In this document: positions 16,873 through 22,716 of the stretch, piece after piece | Layout of the letters: each line of letters opens with the position of its first letter | Numbering within the stretch: position 1 is the first letter of the stretch | Virus record (IMG/VR): IMGVR_UViG_3300020469_000240 | Span: 1 to 25,309 of that record | Direction: 5' to 3' (one strand) | Length of the DNA stretch: 25,309 nucleotides | From: a virus | Notes under the pieces: model-generated | Database searches by the model: none | What the model was told of the DNA's origin: nothing | The model's input: only the letters and a program-made list of their open reading frames with translations | Translations under genes and position numbers: made by a program

Positions 16873-17220
16873 TTAAGCAACCTGTAAGGTTTGCTCATCT
16901 AATAATATCATTCCATCCCAGAACATTAGTGTTTCTTTGTTCTTACTTAAGAACCACACATAGTTTTTCTGGAATACTCTAACACCGCCCATTACCTCTT
17001 CTAAAATAGCATTTAGTCTAGATTTTGTGGTTACTGTTTCATAACCACAAGAGGACAATTTGAGAGCATTTGTTGTATGATCTAGCGTTGCGATGTTGTG
17101 ACCATGTAATAAAACTTGACTGCAATTTGTTGACTCATTGTAAACAACTGTAGTGTTAGACCCTGCCCAGTTACCCTTATTGCTAAGAGCGAAGTTCATT
17201 TGTCTTTCAAGTTTTCTCAT
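16873..17220 (-). CDS. Conserved phage hypothetical protein, 115 aa
   Basis: It begins MRKLERQMNFALSNKGNWAG, then VVYN..TNCSQVLLHGHNIATLDH, LSSCGYETVTTKSRLNAILEE and a C-terminal VFQKNYVWFL strand. The layout (basic N-terminus, YLHGH-like motif, T.TTKSRLNAIL motif) is one I associate with small proteins of cyanophages and marine cyanobacteria. No function is known to me. It has its own promoter at 17255-17282 and a 35-40-nt leader without a Shine-Dalgarno. Confidence 0.75.
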   Translation of the reverse strand: MRKLERQMNFALSNKGNWAGSNTTVVYNESTNCSQVLLHGHNIATLDHTTNALKLSSCGYETVTTKSRLNAILEEVMGGVRVFQKNYVWFLSKNKETLMFWDGMILLDEQTLQVA

Positions 17221-17254
17221 AGTGTGAAATGCTTTGTGTTTGCTTTACTCTTTA

Positions 17255-17282
17255 ATTATACACGATTTAGGGGGCATGTAAA
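17255..17282 (-). promoter_or_regulatory. Promoter with overlapping inverted repeat, 115-aa gene
   Basis: The minus strand has TTTACA (17282-17277), 16 nt and TATAAT (17260-17255). A 6-bp inverted repeat with one wobble, TACATG (17280-17275) / CGTGTA (17264-17259), brackets CCCCCTAAAT and overlaps the -10 box by two bases. A second CCCCTAA lies 20-30 nt further upstream. Confidence 0.6.
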
Positions 17283-17292
17283 CCACTTAGGG

Positions 17293-17312
17293 GACAGTTT
17301 GTCTACTGGCAC
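17293..17312 (-). repeat. Dispersed hairpin repeat, copy A (degenerate)
   Basis: A variant of the GTGCCAGT-6 nt-ACTGGCAC element. On the minus strand GTGCCAGT is intact, and the partner arm ACTGTCC has diverged, with GGACA and TGTCC now able to pair further out. The TAG stop of the 60-aa gene lies inside it. Confidence 0.6.
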
Positions 17313-17485
17313 ATGTCCTCAAATCTTCGCTGTGCTTCATCTGATATAATAGGCAAGTAACCTAATTCAGAATTTTGATCTAATGTATTTAATTGATCAT
17401 CAGTTAATGAGTTTTTAATTCTATATTCTTCCCATACTTCATCATATATGGTCTCTAATATGCTTTCATTGTGTATACATGACAT
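17303..17485 (-). CDS. Hypothetical protein, 60 aa
   Basis: Acidic and helical: ETIYDEVWEEYRIKNSLTDD, then LNTLDQNSELGYLPIISDEA and RRFEDMCQ. A strong GGAGGT Shine-Dalgarno 9 nt before the ATG sits in the last codons of the 93-aa gene upstream (2-nt gap). Its last codons and stop are formed by a copy of the dispersed hairpin repeat. Family not recognised. Confidence 0.72.
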   Translation of the reverse strand: MSCIHNESILETIYDEVWEEYRIKNSLTDDQLNTLDQNSELGYLPIISDEAQRRFEDMCQ

Positions 17486-17487
17486 AG

Positions 17488-17769
17488 CTAATTAACCTCC
17501 GTTGGTGTTAGTTTATTAAGAGTATTCTCAACACTAAGTGAAGCATATTGTGGGATACCTCGCTTATTATCTGTTACAATATAATCGAAATCGTTGATTC
17601 TAGTTAATATATCATCACCCATAATATGTCTGCTAACTATTCTTTTGTTCATAGTCTCACCTTTAAATGATAATATTCTCAACACATTATCAGGGTCAAT
17701 GTTATTATTCCAATCCTTAATAGGATAGAAATCTAATACTATTGTTCCGTTTTTACAAGTGATTTGCAT
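17488..17769 (-). CDS. Hypothetical protein, 93 aa
   Basis: Alternating strands (ITCKNGTIVLDFYPIKDW) with a central RIVSRHIMGDDILTRINDFD segment and a polar C-terminus. No motif that I recognise. The ATG follows CACTAATTATT, one of the Shine-Dalgarno-less AT-rich leaders. It couples to the 60-aa gene by providing its ribosome site. Confidence 0.7.
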   Translation of the reverse strand: MQITCKNGTIVLDFYPIKDWNNNIDPDNVLRILSFKGETMNKRIVSRHIMGDDILTRINDFDYIVTDNKRGIPQYASLSVENTLNKLTPTEVN

Positions 17770-17800
17770 AATAATTAGTGAATGAAGTTTGCTGTTGTGA

Positions 17801-18082
17801 TTAATATAAATTTATTGGATTTGCGTAACGCCCTGCTGGATGTGGGTTTGCTTTAGTATAACCAAATGAACTAAAATACTCATCTAACATGTTAGAATCT
17901 AGATCAGGATTCAACTCAAATCCTTTACCAAATAGATCAACTTGCCCGATGTGAGTAACGCCCCACTCTTGAATCTCATCTACAAATGATTGAAAGTCTT
18001 CGCATAGTTCAGCGATGTCTTCAAACTTCTCAACTTCTTTGATTCTGTCGATTAGTCTTTGAGTGAGTTCTTTGTTTGGCAT
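17801..18082 (-). CDS. Hypothetical protein, 93 aa
   Basis: The N-terminal half is a charged helical pair (LTQRLIDRIKEVEKFEDIAE, then LCEDFQSFVDEIQEW), followed by a loop-rich C-terminal half ending NPHPAGRYANPINLY. AAAGGA lies 11 nt before the ATG. It has its own promoter at 18110-18115 and a hairpin repeat upstream. It is probably first in the operon with the 93-aa and 60-aa genes. Function unknown. Confidence 0.75.
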   Translation of the reverse strand: MPNKELTQRLIDRIKEVEKFEDIAELCEDFQSFVDEIQEWGVTHIGQVDLFGKGFELNPDLDSNMLDEYFSSFGYTKANPHPAGRYANPINLY

Positions 18083-18109
18083 AAATGTTTTTTTCCTTTG
18101 TATACTACT

Positions 18110-18145
18110 ATTATAACCAGAAGAGCACCCTATTTGGGGTTCTGG
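18110..18145 (-). promoter_or_regulatory. -10 box with adjacent inverted repeat, 93-aa gene
   Basis: TATAAT (18115-18110, minus) is preceded one base away by an inverted repeat CCAGAA (18145-18140) / TTCTGG (18122-18117) whose interior contains ACCC/GGGT pairs. No good -35 is visible. The predicted leader is about 20 nt with an AAAGGA ribosome site. Confidence 0.55.
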
Positions 18146-18146
18146 T

Positions 18147-18168
18147 GTGCCAGTTTGTCCACTGGCAC
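18147..18168 (-). repeat. Dispersed hairpin repeat, copy B (perfect)
   Basis: GTGCCAGT, six bases, ACTGGCAC: a perfect 8-bp stem located 10 nt after the stop of the 104-aa gene. It is the best copy and serves as the reference for the five-member family. Confidence 0.8.
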
Positions 18169-18178
18169 TAGCTAAATG

Positions 18179-18493
18179 TTAGATTCCTTGAGACATTACA
18201 AGATCTTTAAGATAATCTTCAGCACAATCTTGTGCCTCGTAGATATCATAAAACTGACCTAATTGTACACTGTCACCAGTTAAACAACCGTTGTAAGTAT
18301 AGTTCATTGTTTGAACTACAAAACGATCATTACCGTAATGGTAGATACTTAGATCTGGATCTAAGTTGTTATCTCGTGTATACTTATCAAACATATTTGA
18401 AGAGAATGTTTTAGTATAGTCAAAAGATAGATAGTCATCAGTCAAATCGATTGACTGAGAGAAAAGAGATTTAGATGTAATTGTTTTATTCAT
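18179..18493 (-). CDS. Hypothetical protein, 104 aa (possibly leaderless)
   Basis: The sequence reads MNKTITSKSLFSQSIDLTDD, then YNGCLTGDSVQLGQFYDIYEA and AEDYLKDLV near the C-terminus; tyrosine- and aspartate-rich. A GTG at 18508 would extend it by five residues, but that extension overlaps the TATAAT box, so I start at the ATG. The ATG lies 7 nt after the -10 box, where transcription should begin, so the mRNA may be leaderless. Family not recognised. Confidence 0.7.
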   Translation of the reverse strand: MNKTITSKSLFSQSIDLTDDYLSFDYTKTFSSNMFDKYTRDNNLDPDLSIYHYGNDRFVVQTMNYTYNGCLTGDSVQLGQFYDIYEAQDCAEDYLKDLVMSQGI

Positions 18494-18499
18494 ATCTCT

Positions 18500-18538
18500 A
18501 TTATACACACAAAAGGGGTCACTTTGGGGGTTTTGTGT
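18500..18538 (-). promoter_or_regulatory. -10 box with adjacent inverted repeat, 104-aa gene
   Basis: TATAAT (18505-18500, minus) is preceded one base away by a perfect 8-bp inverted repeat ACACAAAA (18538-18531) / TTTTGTGT (18514-18507) with a 16-nt C-rich loop. The repeat touches the hairpin copy C on its other side. Confidence 0.6.
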
Positions 18539-18560
18539 GCCAGTTTGTCAACTGGTTGCC
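18537..18560 (-). repeat. Dispersed hairpin repeat, copy C
   Basis: Plus strand GTGCCAGTTTGTCAACTGG followed by a diverged arm; CCAGTT/AACTGG (18540-18555) still forms a perfect 6-bp stem with a 4-nt loop. The TGA stop of the 51-aa gene (18548-18550) lies inside it. Confidence 0.75.
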
Positions 18561-18703
18561 ACCTCATCTAACTTTATAATTAGTGGTTCTAATTCATCCA
18601 TCTCACTATCACTTAAGTCTATAACCATTTGTTCATAACACCACAACAATAAGTCTGCTTGATGCTTATTAACTGTGATAGATTGTGCAACAGTTTGTGT
18701 CAT
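18548..18703 (-). CDS. Small hypothetical protein, 51 aa
   Basis: MTQTVAQSITVNKHQADLLL is followed by a helical acidic part ending KLDEVATS. The final codons ACC AGT TGA are part of hairpin repeat copy C, so the repeat supplies the stop. The gene sits 35 nt after the 48-aa gene. A helix-turn-helix-like length but no recognised motif. Confidence 0.6.
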   Translation of the reverse strand: MTQTVAQSITVNKHQADLLLWCYEQMVIDLSDSEMDELEPLIIKLDEVATS

Positions 18704-18738
18704 TGAAGGGGTTGTAATTAGAGTTGAGTTAGTGTTAT

Positions 18739-18885
18739 TTAGATAAGGAATTCAAAGACTAAGTAATCCAAACTCACATTGAGTTCTTTACATTTAGCTT
18801 CGTAATGTGCTAGACTTTCCTTTGTAGTTTCTAGATCAAAGTGTCTAGTTTGGATGATAAACTCATCAGGTAATTTGCTGTTCAT
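18739..18885 (-). CDS. Small hypothetical protein, 48 aa
   Basis: MNSKLPDEFIIQTRHFDLET is followed by a helix (TKESLAHYEAKCKELN) and a hydrophobic end (YLVFEFLI). The start overlaps the stop of the 83-aa gene as ATGA, which supports it as a real coupled gene. Family not recognised. Confidence 0.62.
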   Translation of the reverse strand: MNSKLPDEFIIQTRHFDLETTKESLAHYEAKCKELNVSLDYLVFEFLI

Positions 18886-19133
18886 TGTTCCCAATGAAGA
18901 GCATTAAATTGAGCGATTGATAGATAGTCAGGGTCATGCAATCTGCCCAAGTGATTAACATCTTCAACACCATCTTCATCATAACAAATGAATACAAATT
19001 CCTCCATAAAATGTTCAACAGATGCAATATGTTCTCTTTCAATACATCTTAATATGTCCCCTATTTGATCATCATCCATATCACATTCATCAATACAAAA
19101 TGCAATGTTTTTCTCTAATTGTGTTGTTTTCAT
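18882..19133 (-). CDS. Hypothetical protein, 83 aa
   Basis: Strongly acidic: CIDECDMDDDQIGDILRCIE, then EHFMEEFVFICYDEDGVEDV. I prefer the ATG at 19133, 2 nt after the upstream stop and about 10 nt after GGAG, to the ATG at 19148, which overlaps the upstream gene. The charge and size would fit a DNA-mimic or protein-binding inhibitor, but that is only a thought. Stop overlaps the next ATG. Confidence 0.7.
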   Translation of the reverse strand: MKTTQLEKNIAFCIDECDMDDDQIGDILRCIEREHIASVEHFMEEFVFICYDEDGVEDVNHLGRLHDPDYLSIAQFNALHWEQ

Positions 19134-19135
19134 TG

Positions 19136-19402
19136 TTAGTGACTCCATGTGAATTGTGGTTGATCAAGTATAATATCTCTTACTCTTTCTCTATCTAAAC
19201 TATCACCTCCACCCCAACTATATGTTACATTGAACCATAGTCCGTTATTACTTTCTGCTTCTTGTATCCTTTTACGATATACTTTAAAGGCATCTAATAT
19301 GTCATCCTTAGTTAAACCTTTTATAGGGTAAATCGTATCATCATGTTCACCATAGAATGACCAAACATATTCAACGAAAGAGTTTAAATTAGTGACGCTC
19401 AT
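19136..19402 (-). CDS. Hypothetical protein, 88 aa
   Basis: NSFVEYVWSFYGEHDDTIYP (about 7-26), then a helical part LTKDDILDAFKVYRKRIQEA and a C-terminal WFNVTYSWGGGDSLDRERVR motif. It has the size and look of a conserved cyanophage orphan, but no function is known to me. It lies 3 nt after the stop of the upstream gene. Confidence 0.72.
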   Translation of the reverse strand: MSVTNLNSFVEYVWSFYGEHDDTIYPIKGLTKDDILDAFKVYRKRIQEAESNNGLWFNVTYSWGGGDSLDRERVRDIILDQPQFTWSH

Positions 19403-19405
19403 AGA

Positions 19406-19558
19406 TTAATAGTTGTGTAAAGTACGGAATGGTTTGTAACACTTAGCATAATCAGATTGTGTTTGATAAGTGTTAATTAAGGAACTTAATCCTTGAGTTT
19501 GGTTTCTATCCTCAGTTGCTAACTTAGCAAAGTAGGATTGTAATTCATCAGTGTTCAT
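19406..19558 (-). CDS. Small hypothetical protein, 50 aa
   Basis: MNTDELQSYFAKLATEDRNQ, then LSSLINTYQTQSDYAKCYKP. I use the ATG at 19558; a TTG at 19624 would add 22 residues of Asn/Thr-rich sequence and overlap the upstream gene. No Shine-Dalgarno before either start. Mostly helical; family not recognised. Confidence 0.6.
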   Translation of the reverse strand: MNTDELQSYFAKLATEDRNQTQGLSSLINTYQTQSDYAKCYKPFRTLHNY

Positions 19559-19610
19559 GTTAATAAAATAAACGAAGTTTGTAGAATTAGTGTTAATGAG
19601 AGTAGATGAA

Positions 19611-19982
19611 TCATTGATTAGCAAGAATAAGAAGTTTACCTAGTAAGAGTGAATTAAAGCGACAAGTATCGTCATCTTTATATTCTTTTTTGATCTCATT
19701 AAAGACCAATTCTATTAACTTTTCGTATTCTTCAACTTGTAAATCATTGTGATCATTTAAGATCTCAGCACCCCACGCAAATTGCATTTCTTGAGTTTGT
19801 GTTTCAACTGGTTGCATAAGTGCCTCAATTTGTATACTATCATTATAATGGTTATCAGGTGCATACTCAACCCCTCTTGTGCCAGTTTGTCCACTGGTTT
19901 CTTTGAACCAAAATCCATCTGCTGTCATTTCCCACCCATTCGCAATACATTCATCATAGGTCATTTCTTTACATTTAACCAT
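19611..19982 (-). CDS. Hypothetical protein, 123 aa, containing a hairpin-repeat insertion
   Basis: The frame starts MVKCKEMTYDECIANGWEMT with GGGGA about 9 nt before this ATG; an ATG-less upstream extension to 20039 looks random. The middle ETSGQTGTRG is encoded by a copy of the dispersed hairpin repeat, in frame. The second half (EEYEKLIELVFNEIKKEYKD) is helical. It overlaps the upstream gene by 8 nt. Function unknown. Confidence 0.7.
   Translation of the reverse strand: MVKCKEMTYDECIANGWEMTADGFWFKETSGQTGTRGVEYAPDNHYNDSIQIEALMQPVETQTQEMQFAWGAEILNDHNDLQVEEYEKLIELVFNEIKKEYKDDDTCRFNSLLLGKLLILANQ
19879..19897 (-). repeat. Dispersed hairpin repeat, copy D (inside a gene)
   Basis: Nineteen bases identical to the left part of copy B (GTGCCAGTTTGTCCACTGG), including both inner arms. 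Here it lies inside the 123-aa reading frame and encodes T-S-G-Q-T-G-T. No frame is broken. Confidence 0.75.
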
Positions 19983-20328
19983 AGATACATTCCCCAAAAA
20001 TAGTAGTTTGTATGATCCAATCTGCCATATCACTATCACAAACTGTTTGATCGTTATCTATAATATACTGGTACACTAAATGTCTATTTGTAACATGCAA
20101 TCCTATCTCTCCTTCACACTTAGCTATCTTAACTATTGCCTTCTCAACATCATCTTTATTGATAGTATGTGATTTTTCTCCTTCACAATCATGGAAAGTT
20201 ACACTTTTATAATCATCAGCAATATCCATTTCATCTGCCCAATAGTTACAACCATAACCCGCCATTTCTAATATACATTCAAACTCTTCATCTGTAAGAG
20301 TGTAATCAATTGTTAGTTTTTGAGTCAT
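19975..20328 (-). CDS. Conserved phage hypothetical protein, 117 aa
   Basis: MTQKLTIDYTLTDEEFECIL begins an N-terminal strand-helix unit; YGCNYWADEMDI (about 25-36) and CEGEIGLHVTNRHLVYQYII (about 71-90) are distinctive, the second in a style I associate with cyanophage orphans. GGAGAGG stands 4 nt before the ATG. The ATG overlaps the stop of the 58-aa gene (ATGA). Function unknown. Confidence 0.75.
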   Translation of the reverse strand: MTQKLTIDYTLTDEEFECILEMAGYGCNYWADEMDIADDYKSVTFHDCEGEKSHTINKDDVEKAIVKIAKCEGEIGLHVTNRHLVYQYIIDNDQTVCDSDMADWIIQTTIFGECIYG

Positions 20329-20501
20329 ACTTCCTCTCCAAGTTTGTTGAATTGTTTGTTAATTAGTGGTACAATAAGTATACCGTTATCTTTTAATTTG
20401 CACCTCATACTGTAGAACCATTCATTATTTGCATGATGTTCTTCAAATGTTAATCTGTAATCTTTCATGTAAGATTGTGACCAGTTATGTATAAAGTTCA
20501 T
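20325..20501 (-). CDS. Small hypothetical protein, 58 aa
   Basis: MNFIHNWSQSYMKDYRLTFE, then an aromatic stretch (HHANNEWFYSMRCKLKDNG) and ILIVPLINKQFNKLGEEV. The last codons carry the GGAGAGG ribosome site of the 117-aa gene, and the stop overlaps its ATG. It begins 3 nt after the upstream stop. Not recognised. Confidence 0.65.
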   Translation of the reverse strand: MNFIHNWSQSYMKDYRLTFEEHHANNEWFYSMRCKLKDNGILIVPLINKQFNKLGEEV

Positions 20502-20504
20502 TGA

Positions 20505-20735
20505 TTAAAGACCGTCCTTAATTGTTATTGAGTTTGCATGATTCCACAAAATGTTTAAACATGCCATGTGAATATCTAAGAGGTTTGACATATTAACTCC
20601 CTCCCAATCTTCCCAATCTGATACATAATCTTCCATGTCAAAATCACCAGTTCCATCTAACTTTTGTGGACATGATTTAAAATCGTGGTTCTCATCTACC
20701 CAGAAGATTCTTCCAAAAGATTTACTACAAAACAT
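20505..20735 (-). CDS. Hypothetical protein, 76 aa
   Basis: Start set at the ATG 8 nt after a strong AAGGAGG; a longer frame to 20819 would overlap the upstream gene by 73 nt. MFCSKSFGRIFWVDENHDFK, an acidic MEDYVSDWEDWEGVN stretch and a helical C-terminus (LLDIHMACLNILWNH). Tryptophan-rich and acidic. Function unknown. Confidence 0.72.
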   Translation of the reverse strand: MFCSKSFGRIFWVDENHDFKSCPQKLDGTGDFDMEDYVSDWEDWEGVNMSNLLDIHMACLNILWNHANSITIKDGL

Positions 20736-20746
20736 GATAATCCTCC

Positions 20747-20947
20747 TTAATAGTTTACAATAATGTCCCAGACTTTGATATAGTTTTGCAACCAATCTAT
20801 CTGGTATGGTGTTAAACAATCTATCTCAGCATACTGATGACCATATAAAATATCATCTGCACTCATAAACTCTAAGTTATACTTAGTGCAGAAGTCTTCC
20901 AATACATCTGATAATAAATCTAGTTGATTAGTAATACCTGATGACAT
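20747..20947 (-). CDS. Hypothetical protein, 66 aa
   Basis: The start is fixed by AAGGAGG 9 nt upstream and by lying 2 nt after the previous stop; the in-frame ATG at 20986 is inside the upstream gene. MSSGITNQLDLLSDVLEDFC precedes ILYGHQYAEIDCLTPYQIDW and a hydrophobic end. Helical; family not recognised. Both this and the next gene have unusually strong ribosome sites. Confidence 0.72.
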   Translation of the reverse strand: MSSGITNQLDLLSDVLEDFCTKYNLEFMSADDILYGHQYAEIDCLTPYQIDWLQNYIKVWDIIVNY

Positions 20948-20949
20948 GA

Positions 20950-21357
20950 TTAACCCCTCCTTAAATATAACCAACCACCTGCCCAATCACAGTTCTCATA
21001 TACATATTCACGCTGATTTATGATCCTTAAATCATAACGAACATTCTTAAGTGGTGATTTCCATGATGCAGGTTTATGAACTTCGCCAGTATTCTTATTA
21101 ACGAAACAGTGAACACTTGTATCTACATATTCACCATCACGCCATTCTTGTTGATTTAGTTTATAATATTTACGACCTTCTCTAATAACAAATTGTGTCA
21201 ACTTCTCAGTTCCATCATTTATTCTCTTCAATTGCTTAGTAGCATAGTCTGAAGTAAATGTTTCTAAAGATTTTACAGTATATCTTTTATACTGTGCATT
21301 TAAGCGGTCTTTGAGTTCAACTGTCCAATCGGACACTAACTCTGGAACTGTTTTCAT
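20950..21357 (-). CDS. Conserved phage hypothetical protein, 135 aa
   Basis: A charged N-terminal helical part (ELVSDWTVELKDRLNAQYKR) is followed by YYKLNQQEWRDGEYVDTSVH, then CFVNKNTGEVHKPASWKSPL and a C-terminal YENCDWAGGWLYLRRG. The NTGEV-KPASWKSP and CDWAGGWLY motifs have the look of a protein family repeated across cyanophages. Function unknown. AAGGTAA lies 5 nt before the ATG; the promoter is inside the end of the methyltransferase gene. Confidence 0.78.
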   Translation of the reverse strand: MKTVPELVSDWTVELKDRLNAQYKRYTVKSLETFTSDYATKQLKRINDGTEKLTQFVIREGRKYYKLNQQEWRDGEYVDTSVHCFVNKNTGEVHKPASWKSPLKNVRYDLRIINQREYVYENCDWAGGWLYLRRG

Positions 21358-21384
21358 AAGTTACCTTGTTTTGTTTACTCTTCT

Positions 21385-21390
21385 ATTATA
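21385..21390 (-). promoter_or_regulatory. -10 box at the end of the methyltransferase gene
   Basis: TATAAT on the minus strand contains the TAA stop codon of the methyltransferase gene. It is preceded by two direct copies of ATGGACT 21 nt apart. A start near 21378 gives a leader of about 20 nt for the 135-aa gene with AAGG before the ATG. No clear -35. Confidence 0.5.
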
Positions 21391-22360
21391 GTCCATCTAG
21401 AGCATCTGTCAGTCCATTGTGTACCACTTTGTTAGCTGGCACACGCTCATCAATCAATGTGCTATAATCTTCATGCAACTCACATCCAATATAATTACGC
21501 TTGAGATCCCTTGCTACCATTGCAGTTGTGCCACTTCCCATGAACGGATCTAACACAATATCACCTTCACTTGATCCTGCTTTGATACATGGTATTATTA
21601 AATCAGGTGGAAATACTGCAAAGTGAGCACCTTTAAAAGGTTTATTAGTTATATTCCAGACAGATCGTTTATTCTTTGTTGGATATGATTTTGTAAGACC
21701 CGAATGTGGTTGTAATCCTGTTCCTTCGTTGTGATACTTTCCTTTTGATCTATCTCTGGTTCCCCAATCTTTTGCTGGTTCTTTGATACTTTCATTGTCA
21801 TAATAGTACTTCTTGTTTTTACTTAATAGGAACACATATTCATGAGCTTTTGTACATCTATCTCTCACACTTTCAGGCATTGGATTAGGTTTATGCCATA
21901 TAATATCTTGTCTTAAATACCATCCATCTGCTCTTAATGCAAATGCTAACATCCAAGGAATACCAATCAAATCTTTCTCTTTATATCCTTTTAGTTTATT
22001 ACCTCGTCTTGCACATTTGTCTGGTAAATCTTGTTTAGTCTTAGATACAGTTTGTTTAACTAACCCTTGACCTTTTCCAGGTCTATAGTTATAATAACTA
22101 TCACCCATATTCAACCACAATGTACCATCATCTGATAGACAATCTCTAACACCTCTAAACACTTCTACAAGGTTTTGAATATATTCTTCTGGTGAATCTT
22201 CTTGCCCTATTTGATTAGATTCACCACCATAATCACGCAACCCGTAGTAAGGTGGGGATGTAACACACATACGAGGTTTATCACATATACCAGTGGTAAT
22301 ATGACTCCTTAATGTAGTAAGTGTGTGGCGACAATCACCATATAATATTGTATCTCTCAT
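21386..22360 (-). CDS. DNA methyltransferase, N4-cytosine/N6-adenine type (beta class order)
   Basis: 324 aa from the ATG at 22360. TSPPYYG (34-40) is catalytic motif IV and comes before DPFMGSGTT (271-279), the SAM-binding motif I; this order defines the beta class of N6_N4_Mtase (PF01555). The intervening part (about 190-240) is likely to hold target recognition. The SPPY form is common in N4-cytosine and some N6-adenine enzymes, so the target base is not decided. It modifies phage or host DNA using SAM, probably to evade restriction or regulate. The start overlaps the stop of the 50-aa gene as TGATG. A TTG one codon upstream is possible. The C-terminal VPANKVVHN is encoded by a hairpin-repeat copy. 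Confidence 0.9.
   Translation of the reverse strand: MRDTILYGDCRHTLTTLRSHITTGICDKPRMCVTSPPYYGLRDYGGESNQIGQEDSPEEYIQNLVEVFRGVRDCLSDDGTLWLNMGDSYYNYRPGKGQGLVKQTVSKTKQDLPDKCARRGNKLKGYKEKDLIGIPWMLAFALRADGWYLRQDIIWHKPNPMPESVRDRCTKAHEYVFLLSKNKKYYYDNESIKEPAKDWGTRDRSKGKYHNEGTGLQPHSGLTKSYPTKNKRSVWNITNKPFKGAHFAVFPPDLIIPCIKAGSSEGDIVLDPFMGSGTTAMVARDLKRNYIGCELHEDYSTLIDERVPANKVVHNGLTDALDGL
21421..21442 (-). repeat. Dispersed hairpin repeat, copy E (inside the methyltransferase gene)
   Basis: On the minus strand GTGTGCCA and TGGTACAC pair with one G-U wobble, keeping the stem although the sequence has drifted from copy B. It encodes V-P-A-N-K-V-V-H near the C-terminus of the methyltransferase. The preserved pairing suggests selection on the RNA, but only one such change is present. 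Confidence 0.6.
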
Positions 22361-22512
22361 CAATTTAAATTGACTCTTTTAATGTCAACATCACCATACT
22401 GTTCAATAACAGTTCTCCTAGCACTATCATAATTAGTGGCAGGAACTTCAACATCAATTAGACCCATATCGTTACGAAAAAATGTAACTGTGGCAGTGCG
22501 ATAAGCAGACAT
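22360..22512 (-). CDS. Small hypothetical protein, 50 aa (third of a related trio)
   Basis: MSAYRTATVTFFRNDMGLID, then VEVPATNYDSARRTVIEQYG and an IKRV end. It shares the strand-strand-helix-strand plan of the next two genes, with weaker identity. The stop overlaps the methyltransferase ATG (TGATG), which gives translational coupling. The ATG follows TTTAATTATT. Function unknown. Confidence 0.7.
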   Translation of the reverse strand: MSAYRTATVTFFRNDMGLIDVEVPATNYDSARRTVIEQYGDVDIKRVNLN

Positions 22513-22531
22513 AATAATTAAATAGCTAAGG

Positions 22532-22711
22532 TTATTTGAGTGTGTTGTTAAACACTTTGGATGGAACAGAAGTTAATACTCTATCAACGGTAATTTCAGT
22601 ACCAAGTCTATTTGCTATTGCTGTTTGTGCCTTTGCAGGTGTATCAGCAATAACTTCTTCAGTATAAACTTTACCGTTAGATCTGTATGTTACTGTTTGT
22701 AGATAAGACAT
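22532..22711 (-). CDS. Small hypothetical protein, 59 aa (paralogue of the 68-aa neighbour)
   Basis: MSYLQTVTYRSNGKVYTEEV continues to IADTPAKAQTAIANR and an ITVDRVL segment. It aligns along most of its length with the 68-aa gene: Y-x-Q-x-VTYR, GK, YTExVIA, Px2A. A plausible small beta-beta-alpha-beta fold. No Shine-Dalgarno; the leader is AT-rich. Lies between helicase and methyltransferase genes. Confidence 0.7.
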   Translation of the reverse strand: MSYLQTVTYRSNGKVYTEEVIADTPAKAQTAIANRLGTEITVDRVLTSVPSKVFNNTLK

Positions 22712-22716
22712 AATTG

